Below, in pieces: positions 1 through 5,477 of a stretch of 37,918 bases of DNA. The position numbers and the translations under genes are program-made. The DNA comes from Muribaculaceae bacterium (GTDB lineage: Bacteria; Bacteroidota; Bacteroidia; Bacteroidales; Muribaculaceae), in NCBI GenBank assembly GCA_029061255.1, contig JAIDSL010000033.1:1-37918 (forward strand), read 5' to 3'. The notes under the pieces were generated by a model. The model searched no databases. It saw only the letters and a program-made list of their open reading frames with translations, and had not been told where the DNA came from. How positions within the stretch are numbered: position 1 is the first letter of the stretch; every line of letters begins with the position of its first letter.

Positions 1-7
1 GTATTTT

Positions 8-30
8 CCCTGATTCCTTAGAGAATCGGG
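8..30. other. small bulged stem-loop at window edge
   Basis: CCC-T-GATTC (8-16) can pair with GAATC-GGG (23-30) around a 6-base loop, with one bulged T. No T-run follows on either strand, so calling it a terminator of a gene left of the window is only a guess. Confidence 0.25.
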
Positions 31-125
31 TAGGGGGAGTATGCATATAATTCAAAAGTTAAATGAAAGAGCCGTGAGATTGGCATAAAAAGCGTTGAAA
101 TCACAAACTTAAATTGATTTATACT

Positions 126-662
126 ATGAAAACGAAACTTATTGCAACTATGATCGCCGGATTCGGCGCAGTGATGATGTGCATGCCTGTTTATGCAGCC
201 CCGAAGGCCAAGGCAGCCAAAGATGCTCAAGTTAAGAATGAGAATTTATTCCAGAAAGGGAAGAAAGCCGTAGTGGATGCCGCACATGTAGTGGCCGACA
301 AATCCGTCGAAGTTTACGGTGAGGCAAAAGATGGAACTGTGAAGACTGCCGAGAAGGTGGCTGACAAGTCTGTCGAAGTGTATGGCAAGGCTAAGGAGGG
401 CACCGTTGATACTGCTGAGAAGGTGGCTGACAAGTCTGTGGAAGTATACGGCAAGGCTAAGGAAGGCACCGTTGAGACTGCTGAGAAGGTGGCTGACAAG
501 TCTGTCGAAGTCTATGGCAATACTAAGGAAGCTACTGTTGAGACTGCAGAAAAAGTAGCCGACAAGTCCGTCGAAATCTATGGCAAGGCCAAAGACGGAA
601 CCGTGAAGGTCTCAAAAAACATTTTCCAGAAGACCAAACAGTTCTTCAAGAAGATATTCTGA
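126..662 (+). CDS. secreted protein with 11-residue amphipathic repeats (LEA/synuclein-like)
   Basis: This is a 178-residue exported protein of unknown function. The ATG at 126 is preferred over an in-frame TTG at 114 because it opens a clean signal peptide (MKTKLIATMIAG..., likely cleavage after PVYA at residue 24). A lysine-rich linker follows, then five 22-residue units from about residue 56 to 165. Each unit is two 11-mers of the type VADKSVEVYGK + AKEGTVDTAEK, and a basic tail (FQKTKQFFKKIF) ends the protein. Eleven-residue periodicity with K/E pairs is the hallmark of group 3 LEA proteins and of synuclein (KTKEGV-type) lipid-binding helices. I infer a long amphipathic helix in the periplasm or at a membrane surface. 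A strong hairpin terminator follows, so it is probably monocistronic. I found no consensus promoter upstream. Confidence 0.8.
   Translation: MKTKLIATMIAGFGAVMMCMPVYAAPKAKAAKDAQVKNENLFQKGKKAVVDAAHVVADKSVEVYGEAKDGTVKTAEKVADKSVEVYGKAKEGTVDTAEKVADKSVEVYGKAKEGTVETAEKVADKSVEVYGNTKEATVETAEKVADKSVEIYGKAKDGTVKVSKNIFQKTKQFFKKIF
291..620 (+). repeat. five tandem 66-bp coding repeats
   Basis: Five in-frame 66-bp units encode the 22-residue repeats of the secreted protein at 126-662. The units differ mainly at third positions and at a few residues (GEAKDGTVK, GKAKEGTVD, GKAKEGTVE, GNTKEATVE, GKAKDGTVK). This looks like past duplication followed by drift. The repeat number may vary between strains. Confidence 0.85.
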
Positions 663-694
663 GAAACAAACCATATTCACCAAGCAAAGCATAA

Positions 695-737
695 CGCCAT
701 CGGAATGACCTACGAGTCATCTCGATGGCGATTTATC
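695..737 (+). terminator. hairpin terminator after the repeat protein
   Basis: CGCCATCG (695-702) pairs perfectly with CGATGGCG (723-730). Inside it ATGAC (705-709) pairs with GTCAT (716-720), and ATTTAT follows. It lies 33 bases after the stop codon at 662. The stem is very stable but the T-rich tract is short. Confidence 0.65.
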
Positions 738-778
738 TGCGTTCCGACCGTTCTACAGATACCTGCGAGAAATTCGAT

Positions 779-809
779 TTGCAGAATCCACGAAAAACCA
801 TTATTTTTG
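779..809 (+). promoter_or_regulatory. Bacteroidota consensus promoter for the DUF3791 gene
   Basis: TTG at 779-781 (-33), a 20-base spacer, then TATTTTTG at 802-809 (-7, consensus TAnnTTTG). The expected transcription start is about 814-816, on top of the first ATG. Either the message is leaderless or translation begins at the second ATG (826). Confidence 0.7.
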
Positions 810-813
810 CATT

Positions 814-1056
814 ATGGAAAAATATATGGAACCCTCAAGGGATGAGATCGTGATGGCTTTCGTAGCTTCCTGCATCGAATCGGTTGCAGACCGACTTGGT
901 GTAGGCTACCGAGAGATATTCGAAAGAATGGAAAAGGTCAGGCTTATAGATGAATACATCTATCCCTGTTATGAGGTGCTTCATTCCGAGAGCCGCGAAA
1001 ACCTCACCAAAAGCCTCATCGAAACCCTGCATCGATGGGAGTTGCAGAATGTGTGA
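814..1056 (+). CDS. DUF3791-family small protein
   Basis: An 80-residue protein whose core matches my memory of the DUF3791 family: FVASCIESVADRLG, a middle RMEKVRLIDEYIYPCYEVLH, and an end SRENLTKSLIETLHRWE. These small helical proteins of gut Bacteroidales usually lie in short cassettes with DUF3990 (ADP-ribosyltransferase-like) proteins and are suspected toxin-antitoxin-like partners. No function is proven. The first ATG (814) almost coincides with the predicted transcription start. The second ATG (826, MEPSRDEIV) would give 76 residues and a short leader. The gene at 1283 looks like its usual second small partner, but no DUF3990 gene lies between them. Confidence 0.7.
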   Translation: MEKYMEPSRDEIVMAFVASCIESVADRLGVGYREIFERMEKVRLIDEYIYPCYEVLHSESRENLTKSLIETLHRWELQNV

Positions 1057-1082
1057 AAATAAATTAACTCCACTTTCGCAAG

Positions 1083-1270
1083 CTCTAAAATTCTCACGCA
1101 AAGTACGCAGAGGCGCAGAGTTTCAATACGTAGGGAAGCTTCGCGTCGCGGTTGTAGAAAGCACGCTAAGATTACGGGCTGCTTCGCATCGCCCGGAGCT
1201 CGCAGAGAACAAGCGCAGTTCCTGCGCTAAGGGATTGCGAATCAACATGCAAGAACAAGCGAAACTTAGA
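1083..1270. repeat. intergenic filler with degenerate CGCAGAG-type repeats and a hairpin
   Basis: This non-coding stretch has recurring short words (CGCAAAG, CGCAGAG) and two similar blocks, GCTTCGCGTCGC (about 1138) and GCTTCGCATCGC (about 1180). It also carries a perfect hairpin, AGCGCAG-TTC-CTGCGCT, at 1212-1228. Similar low-complexity intergenic repeats are scattered in many bacterial genomes. A reading frame of 107 codons crosses it but shows no protein-like composition. Confidence 0.5.
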
Positions 1271-1282
1271 TAAATTAATATT

Positions 1283-1513
1283 ATGGATTATTACAACAAA
1301 ACTTTAAAGGATATCCTACGTTGGAGTCGTATGGGAGTGATTGCATGCCGTATAGCCGACAAACTGTCTATATCTCCATTGCAGGCATTGAAGGATTTCT
1401 ACCGAAGTGAGACCTGCCAGAAATTCCATGACAGAGCCACCAAACTCGATCTCTACAGCGACTACTACATAGCCGATAGCTATCTAATTGAAAAAGGGCT
1501 CTATAAAGCCTAA
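1283..1513 (+). CDS. small DUF3791-cassette partner protein
   Basis: A 76-residue soluble protein (MDYYNKTLKDILRWSRMGVI...). The segment IADKLSISPLQALKDFYRS, the FHDRATKLDLYSDYYIADSYL stretch and the final LIEKG recall the third small protein often found with DUF3791 and DUF3990 genes in Bacteroidales. The ATG at 1283 is the only sensible start. Function is unknown, and I cannot name a domain with confidence. It is separated from the DUF3791 gene by 226 bases of repeat-like filler, which could mark the loss of a middle gene. Confidence 0.6.
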   Translation: MDYYNKTLKDILRWSRMGVIACRIADKLSISPLQALKDFYRSETCQKFHDRATKLDLYSDYYIADSYLIEKGLYKA

Positions 1514-1562
1514 TCAGTTTACACACGTATCAAACAACTCATCAAGATAATTGCTATCAAAT

Positions 1563-2321
1563 ATGGATCATATCGAAAAGACTATAACACGCAAATACTA
1601 TCTATCAGCAGCCGAATGCAACGCGCAGCAGGAGATGTCGCTCCCGATGCTCGCGCAGAAGCTCATCGACGTGGCTACCGAACATGCCAATATACTCGAG
1701 ATCGGAAATCCCTTCATGCCCAATCCCGACATGGGATGGGTACTCTCTCGCCTCACCATAGAAATGACATCCTATCCGCGTGAAAACACCAACTATACCG
1801 TCACTTCTTGGGTCGAAGACTGGAACCGTCACTTCTCGCGCCGCGCATTTTCCATCTCTGATGCCGACGGCAAAATCCTTGGCTATGCCCGCTCCATCTG
1901 GATGGTCCTCAACACCTCCGACCGCAGCAACGCCGGACTTTCAGGGCTTAACTTCAATCCGGAATGGATATCCGACATTGAGTGCCCTATACCGATGCAG
2001 GAGAAACACGTGCGCATAGAGCCGGACGGCAACGAATCCGTATACCGCTTCAAATATTGCGATATAGACTTCTACCGCCACGTCAACACCGTACGCTACA
2101 TTGACCTGCTCCTCAACCAGTTTGACATGCAGACCTACGATGAAAATATCGTCAACCGCCTTGAGCTTTCCTTCCTACACGAGGCATCATACGGCATGGA
2201 GATAAGGGTTATGAAGCAGACTTCCGACACCAATCCCCTTCTCCATCGCCTCTACCTCGAGAAGTCTGACGCCACCCAGCCCATCCTCTACTCCCGCATC
2301 CGCTTCGCCCCACGACATTAA
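1563..2321 (+). CDS. acyl-ACP thioesterase, FatA/FatB-like (double hot-dog)
   Basis: A 252-residue cytoplasmic enzyme predicted to hydrolyse acyl-ACP and release free fatty acid, ending fatty-acid elongation. The N-terminal hot-dog carries LPMLAQKLIDVATEHA and GWVLSRLTIEMTSYP. The C-terminal hot-dog carries the DIDFYRHVNTVRYID active-site loop and LELSFLHEASYG with the conserved Glu. The family loop is usually D-x-N-x-H-V-N. Here Asp and His are kept but the middle Asn is Tyr (D-F-Y-R-H). The ATG at 1563 (MDHIEKTITRKYYLS) fits the family better than the in-frame TTG at 1551. It is the last plus-strand gene before the scarred island, and a broken minus-strand gene ends 8 bases after its stop. 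Confidence 0.85.
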   Translation: MDHIEKTITRKYYLSAAECNAQQEMSLPMLAQKLIDVATEHANILEIGNPFMPNPDMGWVLSRLTIEMTSYPRENTNYTVTSWVEDWNRHFSRRAFSISDADGKILGYARSIWMVLNTSDRSNAGLSGLNFNPEWISDIECPIPMQEKHVRIEPDGNESVYRFKYCDIDFYRHVNTVRYIDLLLNQFDMQTYDENIVNRLELSFLHEASYGMEIRVMKQTSDTNPLLHRLYLEKSDATQPILYSRIRFAPRH

Positions 2322-2328
2322 ATGCAAC

Positions 2329-2454
2329 TCACTCCCATTTCTTCACAAGACGGAGGATGATATCGGCGAGCATCTGCTCACGCTTTGTGTAGACATGTCC
2401 TGTCCCTTCTACGAAGATGACCTCATTTTCGTCCTTGCGCTGCATATGGGATAA
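2329..2454 (-). pseudogene. C-terminal tail of a broken gene, alpha/beta-hydrolase-like
   Basis: Reading the minus strand, about 41 codons remain before an upstream in-frame stop. They include MQRKDENEVIFVEGTGHVY and end in REQMLADIILRLVKKWE. The FVEGTGHVYTKRE piece looks like the catalytic-histidine loop and last helix of an alpha/beta hydrolase. The 5' part of the gene is missing and is replaced by the AAA-gene remnant that begins near 2490. Family assignment is tentative; the broken state is clear from the length and the upstream stop. Confidence 0.45.
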
Positions 2455-2495
2455 CTATAGCCGACTTATCGATTGGAAGATTCTCATTATTTCAG

Positions 2496-2526
2496 TTGCA
2501 TAGCCGACATAAAAGCATTATCTTTG
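2496..2526 (+). promoter_or_regulatory. promoter of the first AAA/PD-(D/E)XK remnant
   Basis: TTG (2496-2498), 20 bases, TATCTTTG (2519-2526). The surrounding block from about 2494 to 2534 is nearly the same as 5429-5469 and 8045-8085, with four substitutions, so this is a family-linked promoter module. It is followed by an ATG at 2543 with the family's first codons (MEETKV). Confidence 0.7.
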
Positions 2527-2542
2527 CAAGAAAATGTGAACA

Positions 2543-3210
2543 ATGGAAGAGACGAAGGTTAGTATGATAAACCATTAGTGGCTAACATCAATAAAAAAGA
2601 GCATATTGAGCATTACCGTAATAAACTCTCTTCAATTTACTCCAACTTTAAGAGCTCTGCCGAGCACATTCGTTTGGTATTTCTGACTGGAGTGAGCCGG
2701 TTTGGTAAACTCAGCGTGTTCTATGACCTCAATAACCTTAGAGACATCTCTTTCTTGGATGATTATGCCGATATCTGTGGCATCACAGAGAAAGAACTCA
2801 TTGACAACTTCAAGACAGGCATTTCAAAATTAGCCGATAAGGAGGGCATAGATTTTGAGGAGAGTCTGCATCAGCTAAAAAGGAACTACGATGGATATCG
2901 GTTTGCCAAAAACGGCAGTGACATCTACAATCCCTGGTCGCTTCTCAACGCCATGGCAGACTCAGATCGGCTTGGCATACCGAACAATGAAGTGAAAGAT
3001 GGTCTTTTCAAAGTCCTGCTCCCCTACTATGTAAAAAGCCAGTCTGACAAAGAAGAGAAGAGATTGGGGTGAATTTCTCTTCGGAAACGCGATGCATCGA
3101 AGACTGGAAAATCAGATTAGTTTGTGACAGATAGACGTAAGCTCTTCAAGATCGGAGTCAACTTCTCTTCCGAGACGCGCAGAATCGAAGGCTGGATGAT
3201 TGAATCATGA
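2543..3210 (+). pseudogene. decayed AAA-ATPase/PD-(D/E)XK gene with several internal deletions
   Basis: The start (ATG 2543, MEETKV) is joined directly and out of frame to YDKPLVANINKKE (2563 on), the region just after Walker B. About 150 codons with the P-loop are therefore gone. The 2563-3072 frame then follows the intact copy at 30179-31744 (IYSNFKSSAEHIRLVFLTG, DIYNPWSLLNAM). A second jump goes from MADSDR to LGIPNNEVKDGL, losing the linker. Two successive C-terminal ends follow in other frames: IGVNFSSETRCIEDWKI near 3064-3114, and FVTDRRKLFKIGVNFSSETR near 3121-3180, which ends in GWMIES at 3210. Two tails imply that two copies once stood here, or that a recombination event joined them. 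No functional product is expected. Confidence 0.85.
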
Positions 3211-3241
3211 TTCATTTAAAGGGACATGCCCCCGATGCAGA

Positions 3242-3550
3242 CTATTGGTAGCCTAATCTTGAAAGTTCATCATAGGCCCATTTAAAGATTACTATCGCTA
3301 TCGCAAATAATGCTACGCCAACTATCGCCACCAATAGCGCTTGCTTTCTATATCCGGCCTTATACATCCAGAAACAAAAATACAGCATAACCGCCAATAA
3401 GATGGATACGGATATGTATCTTAAAAAATATAACGAAAACGGTAACCACTCAATTACATACAAAATAATGCTACCACAAGCTGCGACCACGTACATGACC
3501 TTCCGGTATGGCATGTGGATAGAAGAGATGATATTGCGAAGTGTCATCAT
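3242..3550 (-). CDS. small membrane protein, second gene of pair
   Basis: A 102-residue hydrophobic protein with about three membrane segments, near residues 19-40, 45-66 and 70-92 (for example VMYVVAACGSIILYVIEW). It has no signal peptide and no domain I recognise. Part of its end, FWMYKAGYRKQALL, resembles YWYFKRGHYILALI in its neighbour at 3565-3849, so the two may be distant paralogues. It starts at one of two adjacent ATGs (3550 or 3547), 14 bases after the neighbour's stop, and is probably cotranscribed with it. Confidence 0.6.
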   Translation of the reverse strand: MMTLRNIISSIHMPYRKVMYVVAACGSIILYVIEWLPFSLYFLRYISVSILLAVMLYFCFWMYKAGYRKQALLVAIVGVALFAIAIVIFKWAYDELSRLGYQ

Positions 3551-3564
3551 TAATACGTATTAGG

Positions 3565-3849
3565 TTAGATTATCTTAAAATAGAACATATTATCCACCAG
3601 GCATAGGGCAATGATTAGCCCAACCTTAATAAGCGCCAATATATAATGGCCTCTCTTGAAATACCAATAAATAAGATGCAGAGTACATATAAGAAAACAA
3701 GACTGTATGATTATGTTCAGTATCAATGGAAACTGCAGACACAATCCTGTCAAGACCATTATAAAGAGGCCCGTTGAATACCTGTCTCTGTCGACATCAT
3801 CCTCATTGAGTTTCGACAATTCCTCAATACGTTTCAACCATTCCGTCAT
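3565..3849 (-). CDS. small membrane protein, first gene of pair
   Basis: A 94-residue protein with a charged N-terminal tail (WLKRIEELSKLNEDDVDRDR) followed by about three hydrophobic segments (GLFIMVLTGLCLQF, LNIIIQSCFLICTLHLIY, LIKVGLIIALCLVD). Function is unknown. A perfect promoter lies 26 bases upstream of the ATG, so the gene is likely expressed. Together with the gene at 3242 it forms a two-gene unit between a decayed AAA gene and the DUF4160/DUF2442 operon. A membrane-acting accessory role is possible, but nothing in the sequence proves it. Confidence 0.6.
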   Translation of the reverse strand: MTEWLKRIEELSKLNEDDVDRDRYSTGLFIMVLTGLCLQFPLILNIIIQSCFLICTLHLIYWYFKRGHYILALIKVGLIIALCLVDNMFYFKII

Positions 3850-3874
3850 AACCCATGATTTAAAATTTGCGTGA

Positions 3875-3905
3875 CAAAGTTACGGAATCGGCATGACATT
3901 GGCAA
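3875..3905 (-). promoter_or_regulatory. promoter of the small membrane protein pair
   Basis: On the minus strand: TTG (3905-3903), 20-base spacer, TAACTTTG (3882-3875). This is a full consensus match with the ATG at 3849. Confidence 0.75.
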
Positions 3906-3978
3906 TTTTTCTGGTTTAGTTTTAGTTTAGAACTGCCATTAAACTATTCATGAAATAAGCGCTAAAGCCCCAATATAT

Positions 3979-4521
3979 TCATAATGAACGTATTAATTCA
4001 TCGACAAAATTTGCATCCAAATCTTGGTCAAAAAACTTCTTCCCCATATCCTTCCTCCTGAAAGTAATAGTAGATTTTGACCTCCCCACCAATATAGCGA
4101 TGTTGGCCGGGCTCACTCCGCACTTGATAAGCAATGCCATATGTAGGTCTGACGACTTCAGATCTCCCCCGGAGAGGACATACAGATTGCTCTTGAACTT
4201 CGAACTGCTCAGCAATATGGTTTTCTCAAGCTCGTCCCATATCGGACTTGACTCATTAATGATGGCTCCGTCGCGAATATTCCGTTGTATTTTTTCATAG
4301 ACCTCGGACTCGAGTATAGCTGAAGGAATGGCACTTTTGTTGTCCGAAGCGAACGACATCAACGCCTGCAGAAGCATTATGCGGCTGTCTCCTGCCCCTG
4401 CAGTCGCCACTGCAGGAGTTCCATCATTGCGGAAGAAATACATCACCGTTACGGCAAGAGCAGCTGCCGTAATGAGTATCCCTAAGATCCACCTCATCAT
4501 CTCAAGTTCCGTCATATGCAT
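3979..4521 (-). CDS. membrane-anchored protein with C-terminal helix-turn-helix
   Basis: A 180-residue protein. One membrane span lies near residues 10-29 (WILGILITAAALAVTVMYFF), then a roughly 100-residue helical middle. A C-terminal segment near 120-165 (DLHMALLIKCGVSPANIAIL, then VGRSKSTITFRRKDMGKKFF) looks like the LuxR-type helix-turn-helix that closes TPR/HTH sensors in Bacteroidota, such as the gene at 26124 here. It could be a shortened relative that has lost the TPR sensor part. It starts 9 bases after the DUF2442 stop, so it is probably the third gene of the DUF4160 operon. The first two ATGs (4521, 4515) cannot be separated. A regulator role is inferred. Confidence 0.6.
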   Translation of the reverse strand: MHMTELEMMRWILGILITAAALAVTVMYFFRNDGTPAVATAGAGDSRIMLLQALMSFASDNKSAIPSAILESEVYEKIQRNIRDGAIINESSPIWDELEKTILLSSSKFKSNLYVLSGGDLKSSDLHMALLIKCGVSPANIAILVGRSKSTITFRRKDMGKKFFDQDLDANFVDELIRSL

Positions 4522-4530
4522 CTTATATTG

Positions 4531-4770
4531 TCAGCATGAGACAGGCTGGCCAATTTCATATAGGAATTCCGGGGCAAGGTCTGCTCCATTGGCCCATTCG
4601 ATGGTGATACGCGTCAAACCAAACTGTATGAATTTATCAAGATCCCTCAATTCACCGAAAATCTCCCCTTCCAAGAAGGGAAGGAGATCTACAGTTTTTC
4701 GCACCCCGTTATTGAATAAGAGCTCCAGGACATAGCCTCCGCAATAATCTACATCTTTTACTTTAAGCAT
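4531..4770 (-). CDS. DUF2442 protein
   Basis: A 79-residue protein that matches DUF2442 in layout: a strand-rich start (VKDVDYCGGYVLELLFNNGV), the KTVDLLPFLEG...FGELRD block, and TIEWANGADLAPEFLYEIG at the end. DUF2442 genes often lie directly beside DUF4160 genes, as here, and the pair is suspected to act as a toxin-antitoxin-like module; the biochemistry is unknown to me. It begins 10 bases after the DUF4160 stop and ends 9 bases before the next start, so all three genes form one operon. Confidence 0.8.
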   Translation of the reverse strand: MLKVKDVDYCGGYVLELLFNNGVRKTVDLLPFLEGEIFGELRDLDKFIQFGLTRITIEWANGADLAPEFLYEIGQPVSC

Positions 4771-4780
4771 AGTATACTAA

Positions 4781-5038
4781 TCACTTCAATGGTTCAATCT
4801 TTCCAATTTTCTCACCACGCTGAGCTTTCTCCCACATGTAGAGAATCTCGTCCTCATGCTGGTCAATCCATTGGTTGACCTTCAGGATCACTTTAGCAGG
4901 TGCTTTTCCATCCACCACTCGGTCTATGACGGAGATACTGCATTCATAATCTCCATACGTAAAGTGGATATGGGGAGGATTATGGTCTCTCCAATATAGG
5001 GAAAGTATTATTCCGTAGAATCTACAAATTTCTGGCAT
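4781..5038 (-). CDS. DUF4160 protein
   Basis: An 85-residue protein with the typical DUF4160 start MPEICRFYGIILSLYWRDHN, the PPHIHFTYGDYE motif and a tryptophan helix (ILKVNQWIDQHEDEIL). The start at 5038 is chosen because the longer frame, opened by a GTG at 5065, would run through the -7 element at 5061-5054. With the ATG at 5038 the leader is about 10 bases. It is the first gene of a three-gene operon with DUF2442 and a membrane HTH protein. A toxin-antitoxin-like role is an inference from how often the DUF4160-DUF2442 pair occurs. Confidence 0.8.
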   Translation of the reverse strand: MPEICRFYGIILSLYWRDHNPPHIHFTYGDYECSISVIDRVVDGKAPAKVILKVNQWIDQHEDEILYMWEKAQRGEKIGKIEPLK

Positions 5039-5053
5039 TATATGTTTTTTATG

Positions 5054-5084
5054 CAAAGATAACACGTTTTCTACGGAAATACAA
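5054..5084 (-). promoter_or_regulatory. promoter of the DUF4160-DUF2442-HTH operon
   Basis: Minus strand: TTG (5084-5082), 20 bases, TATCTTTG (5061-5054). It fixes the DUF4160 start at 5038. Confidence 0.75.
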
Positions 5085-5134
5085 GAATTTCAACATGAAA
5101 AAATATCTAAGAATGTGAAATACAGCAAATGGAT

Positions 5135-5165
5135 TTGCATACCTCGTAAGATTTTTGTAATTTTG
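5135..5165 (+). promoter_or_regulatory. promoter of the structured leader and MATE remnant
   Basis: TTG (5135-5137), 20 bases, TAATTTTG (5158-5165), a perfect match. Transcription should begin near 5171, giving a leader of about 120 bases in front of the ATG at 5292. Confidence 0.75.
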
Positions 5166-5176
5166 CACCACTCATC

Positions 5177-5270
5177 AGAGGGTCCGTAATCGGAATTACA
5201 GCGACTGGATAAGATGTCGGGTGCGCCCGGTCAGCAGCTTATCCAGTCGCTGTATTCGTTTATGTCCTCT
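5177..5270 (+). ncRNA. structured leader RNA candidate
   Basis: The leader can fold into a closed junction. An outer stem AGAGG (5177-5181)/CCTCT (5266-5270) encloses a small hairpin and a perfect 16-bp stem (5198-5213 with 5238-5253, arms starting ACAGCGACTGG). The 24-base loop of that stem contains CGGG-TGCG-CCCG. The small hairpin has two exclusive forms: TCCG-TAAT-CGGA (5183-5194) or GTAAT-CGGA-ATTAC (5186-5199). No T-run follows the long stem, so it is not a plain terminator. It lies between a perfect promoter and a transporter start codon, where riboswitches often lie. I do not recognise a known class. Confidence 0.45.
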
Positions 5271-5291
5271 AAACCCTTAAACAAAAAACAT

Positions 5292-5393
5292 ATGGCATCC
5301 ACCGGTCTTGACTATGCAAACGGAAGAATTTCCAAGCTCTTCCGCAAGATATCCTTCCTCATAATCATTGCATGCAGATTTATGACACATTAA
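5292..5393 (+). pseudogene. N-terminal stub of a MATE-family transporter
   Basis: An ATG at 5292 opens 33 codons (MASTGLDYANGRISKLFRKI and a short hydrophobic end) before TAA at 5391. The LDYANGRISKLFRKI start resembles the first residues of Bacteroidales MATE multidrug/Na+ antiporters, just before their first membrane helix. The remaining 400 or so codons are missing, and the second AAA-gene copy begins about 40 bases later. The family call is from a short stretch and is tentative. The promoter and leader upstream appear intact, so a short RNA may still be made. Confidence 0.5.
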
Positions 5394-5428
5394 TTCTGTA
5401 GAGAATGATATCTCTATTCTTATTTTTT

Positions 5429-5469
5429 AGTTGCACAACCGACTTAAAAGCGTTATCTTTGCAAGAAAA
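5429..5469 (+). repeat. 41-bp promoter-module repeat (copies at 2494-2534, 5429-5469, 8045-8085)
   Basis: The module begins AGTTGCACAACCGACTTAAA and ends in GCAAGAAAA. The copies at 5429 and 8045 are identical and the copy at 2494 has four differences. Identity stops sharply at both ends apart from the gene start codons that follow the first two copies. It marks past duplication or recombination of the AAA/PD-(D/E)XK gene family. Confidence 0.85.
5431..5461 (+). promoter_or_regulatory. promoter of the second AAA/PD-(D/E)XK copy
   Basis: TTG (5431-5433), 20 bases, TATCTTTG (5454-5461), with the ATG of the gene at 5478. The surrounding 41 bases (5429-5469) are identical to 8045-8085. Confidence 0.75.
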
Positions 5470-5477
5470 TGTGAGTT

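Noticed and set aside
291..620. Possible CRISPR-like array
   Set aside because: The tandem units are coding, in frame and without spacers. No CRISPR array is seen in the window.
950..1273. 107-codon frame through the CGCAGAG repeat area
   Set aside because: Overlaps the DUF3791 gene out of frame and then follows low-complexity repeats; not protein-like.
5198..5253. Intrinsic terminator
   Set aside because: The 16-bp stem lacks a T-run on either side and lies between a promoter and a start codon, so a leader structure fits better.
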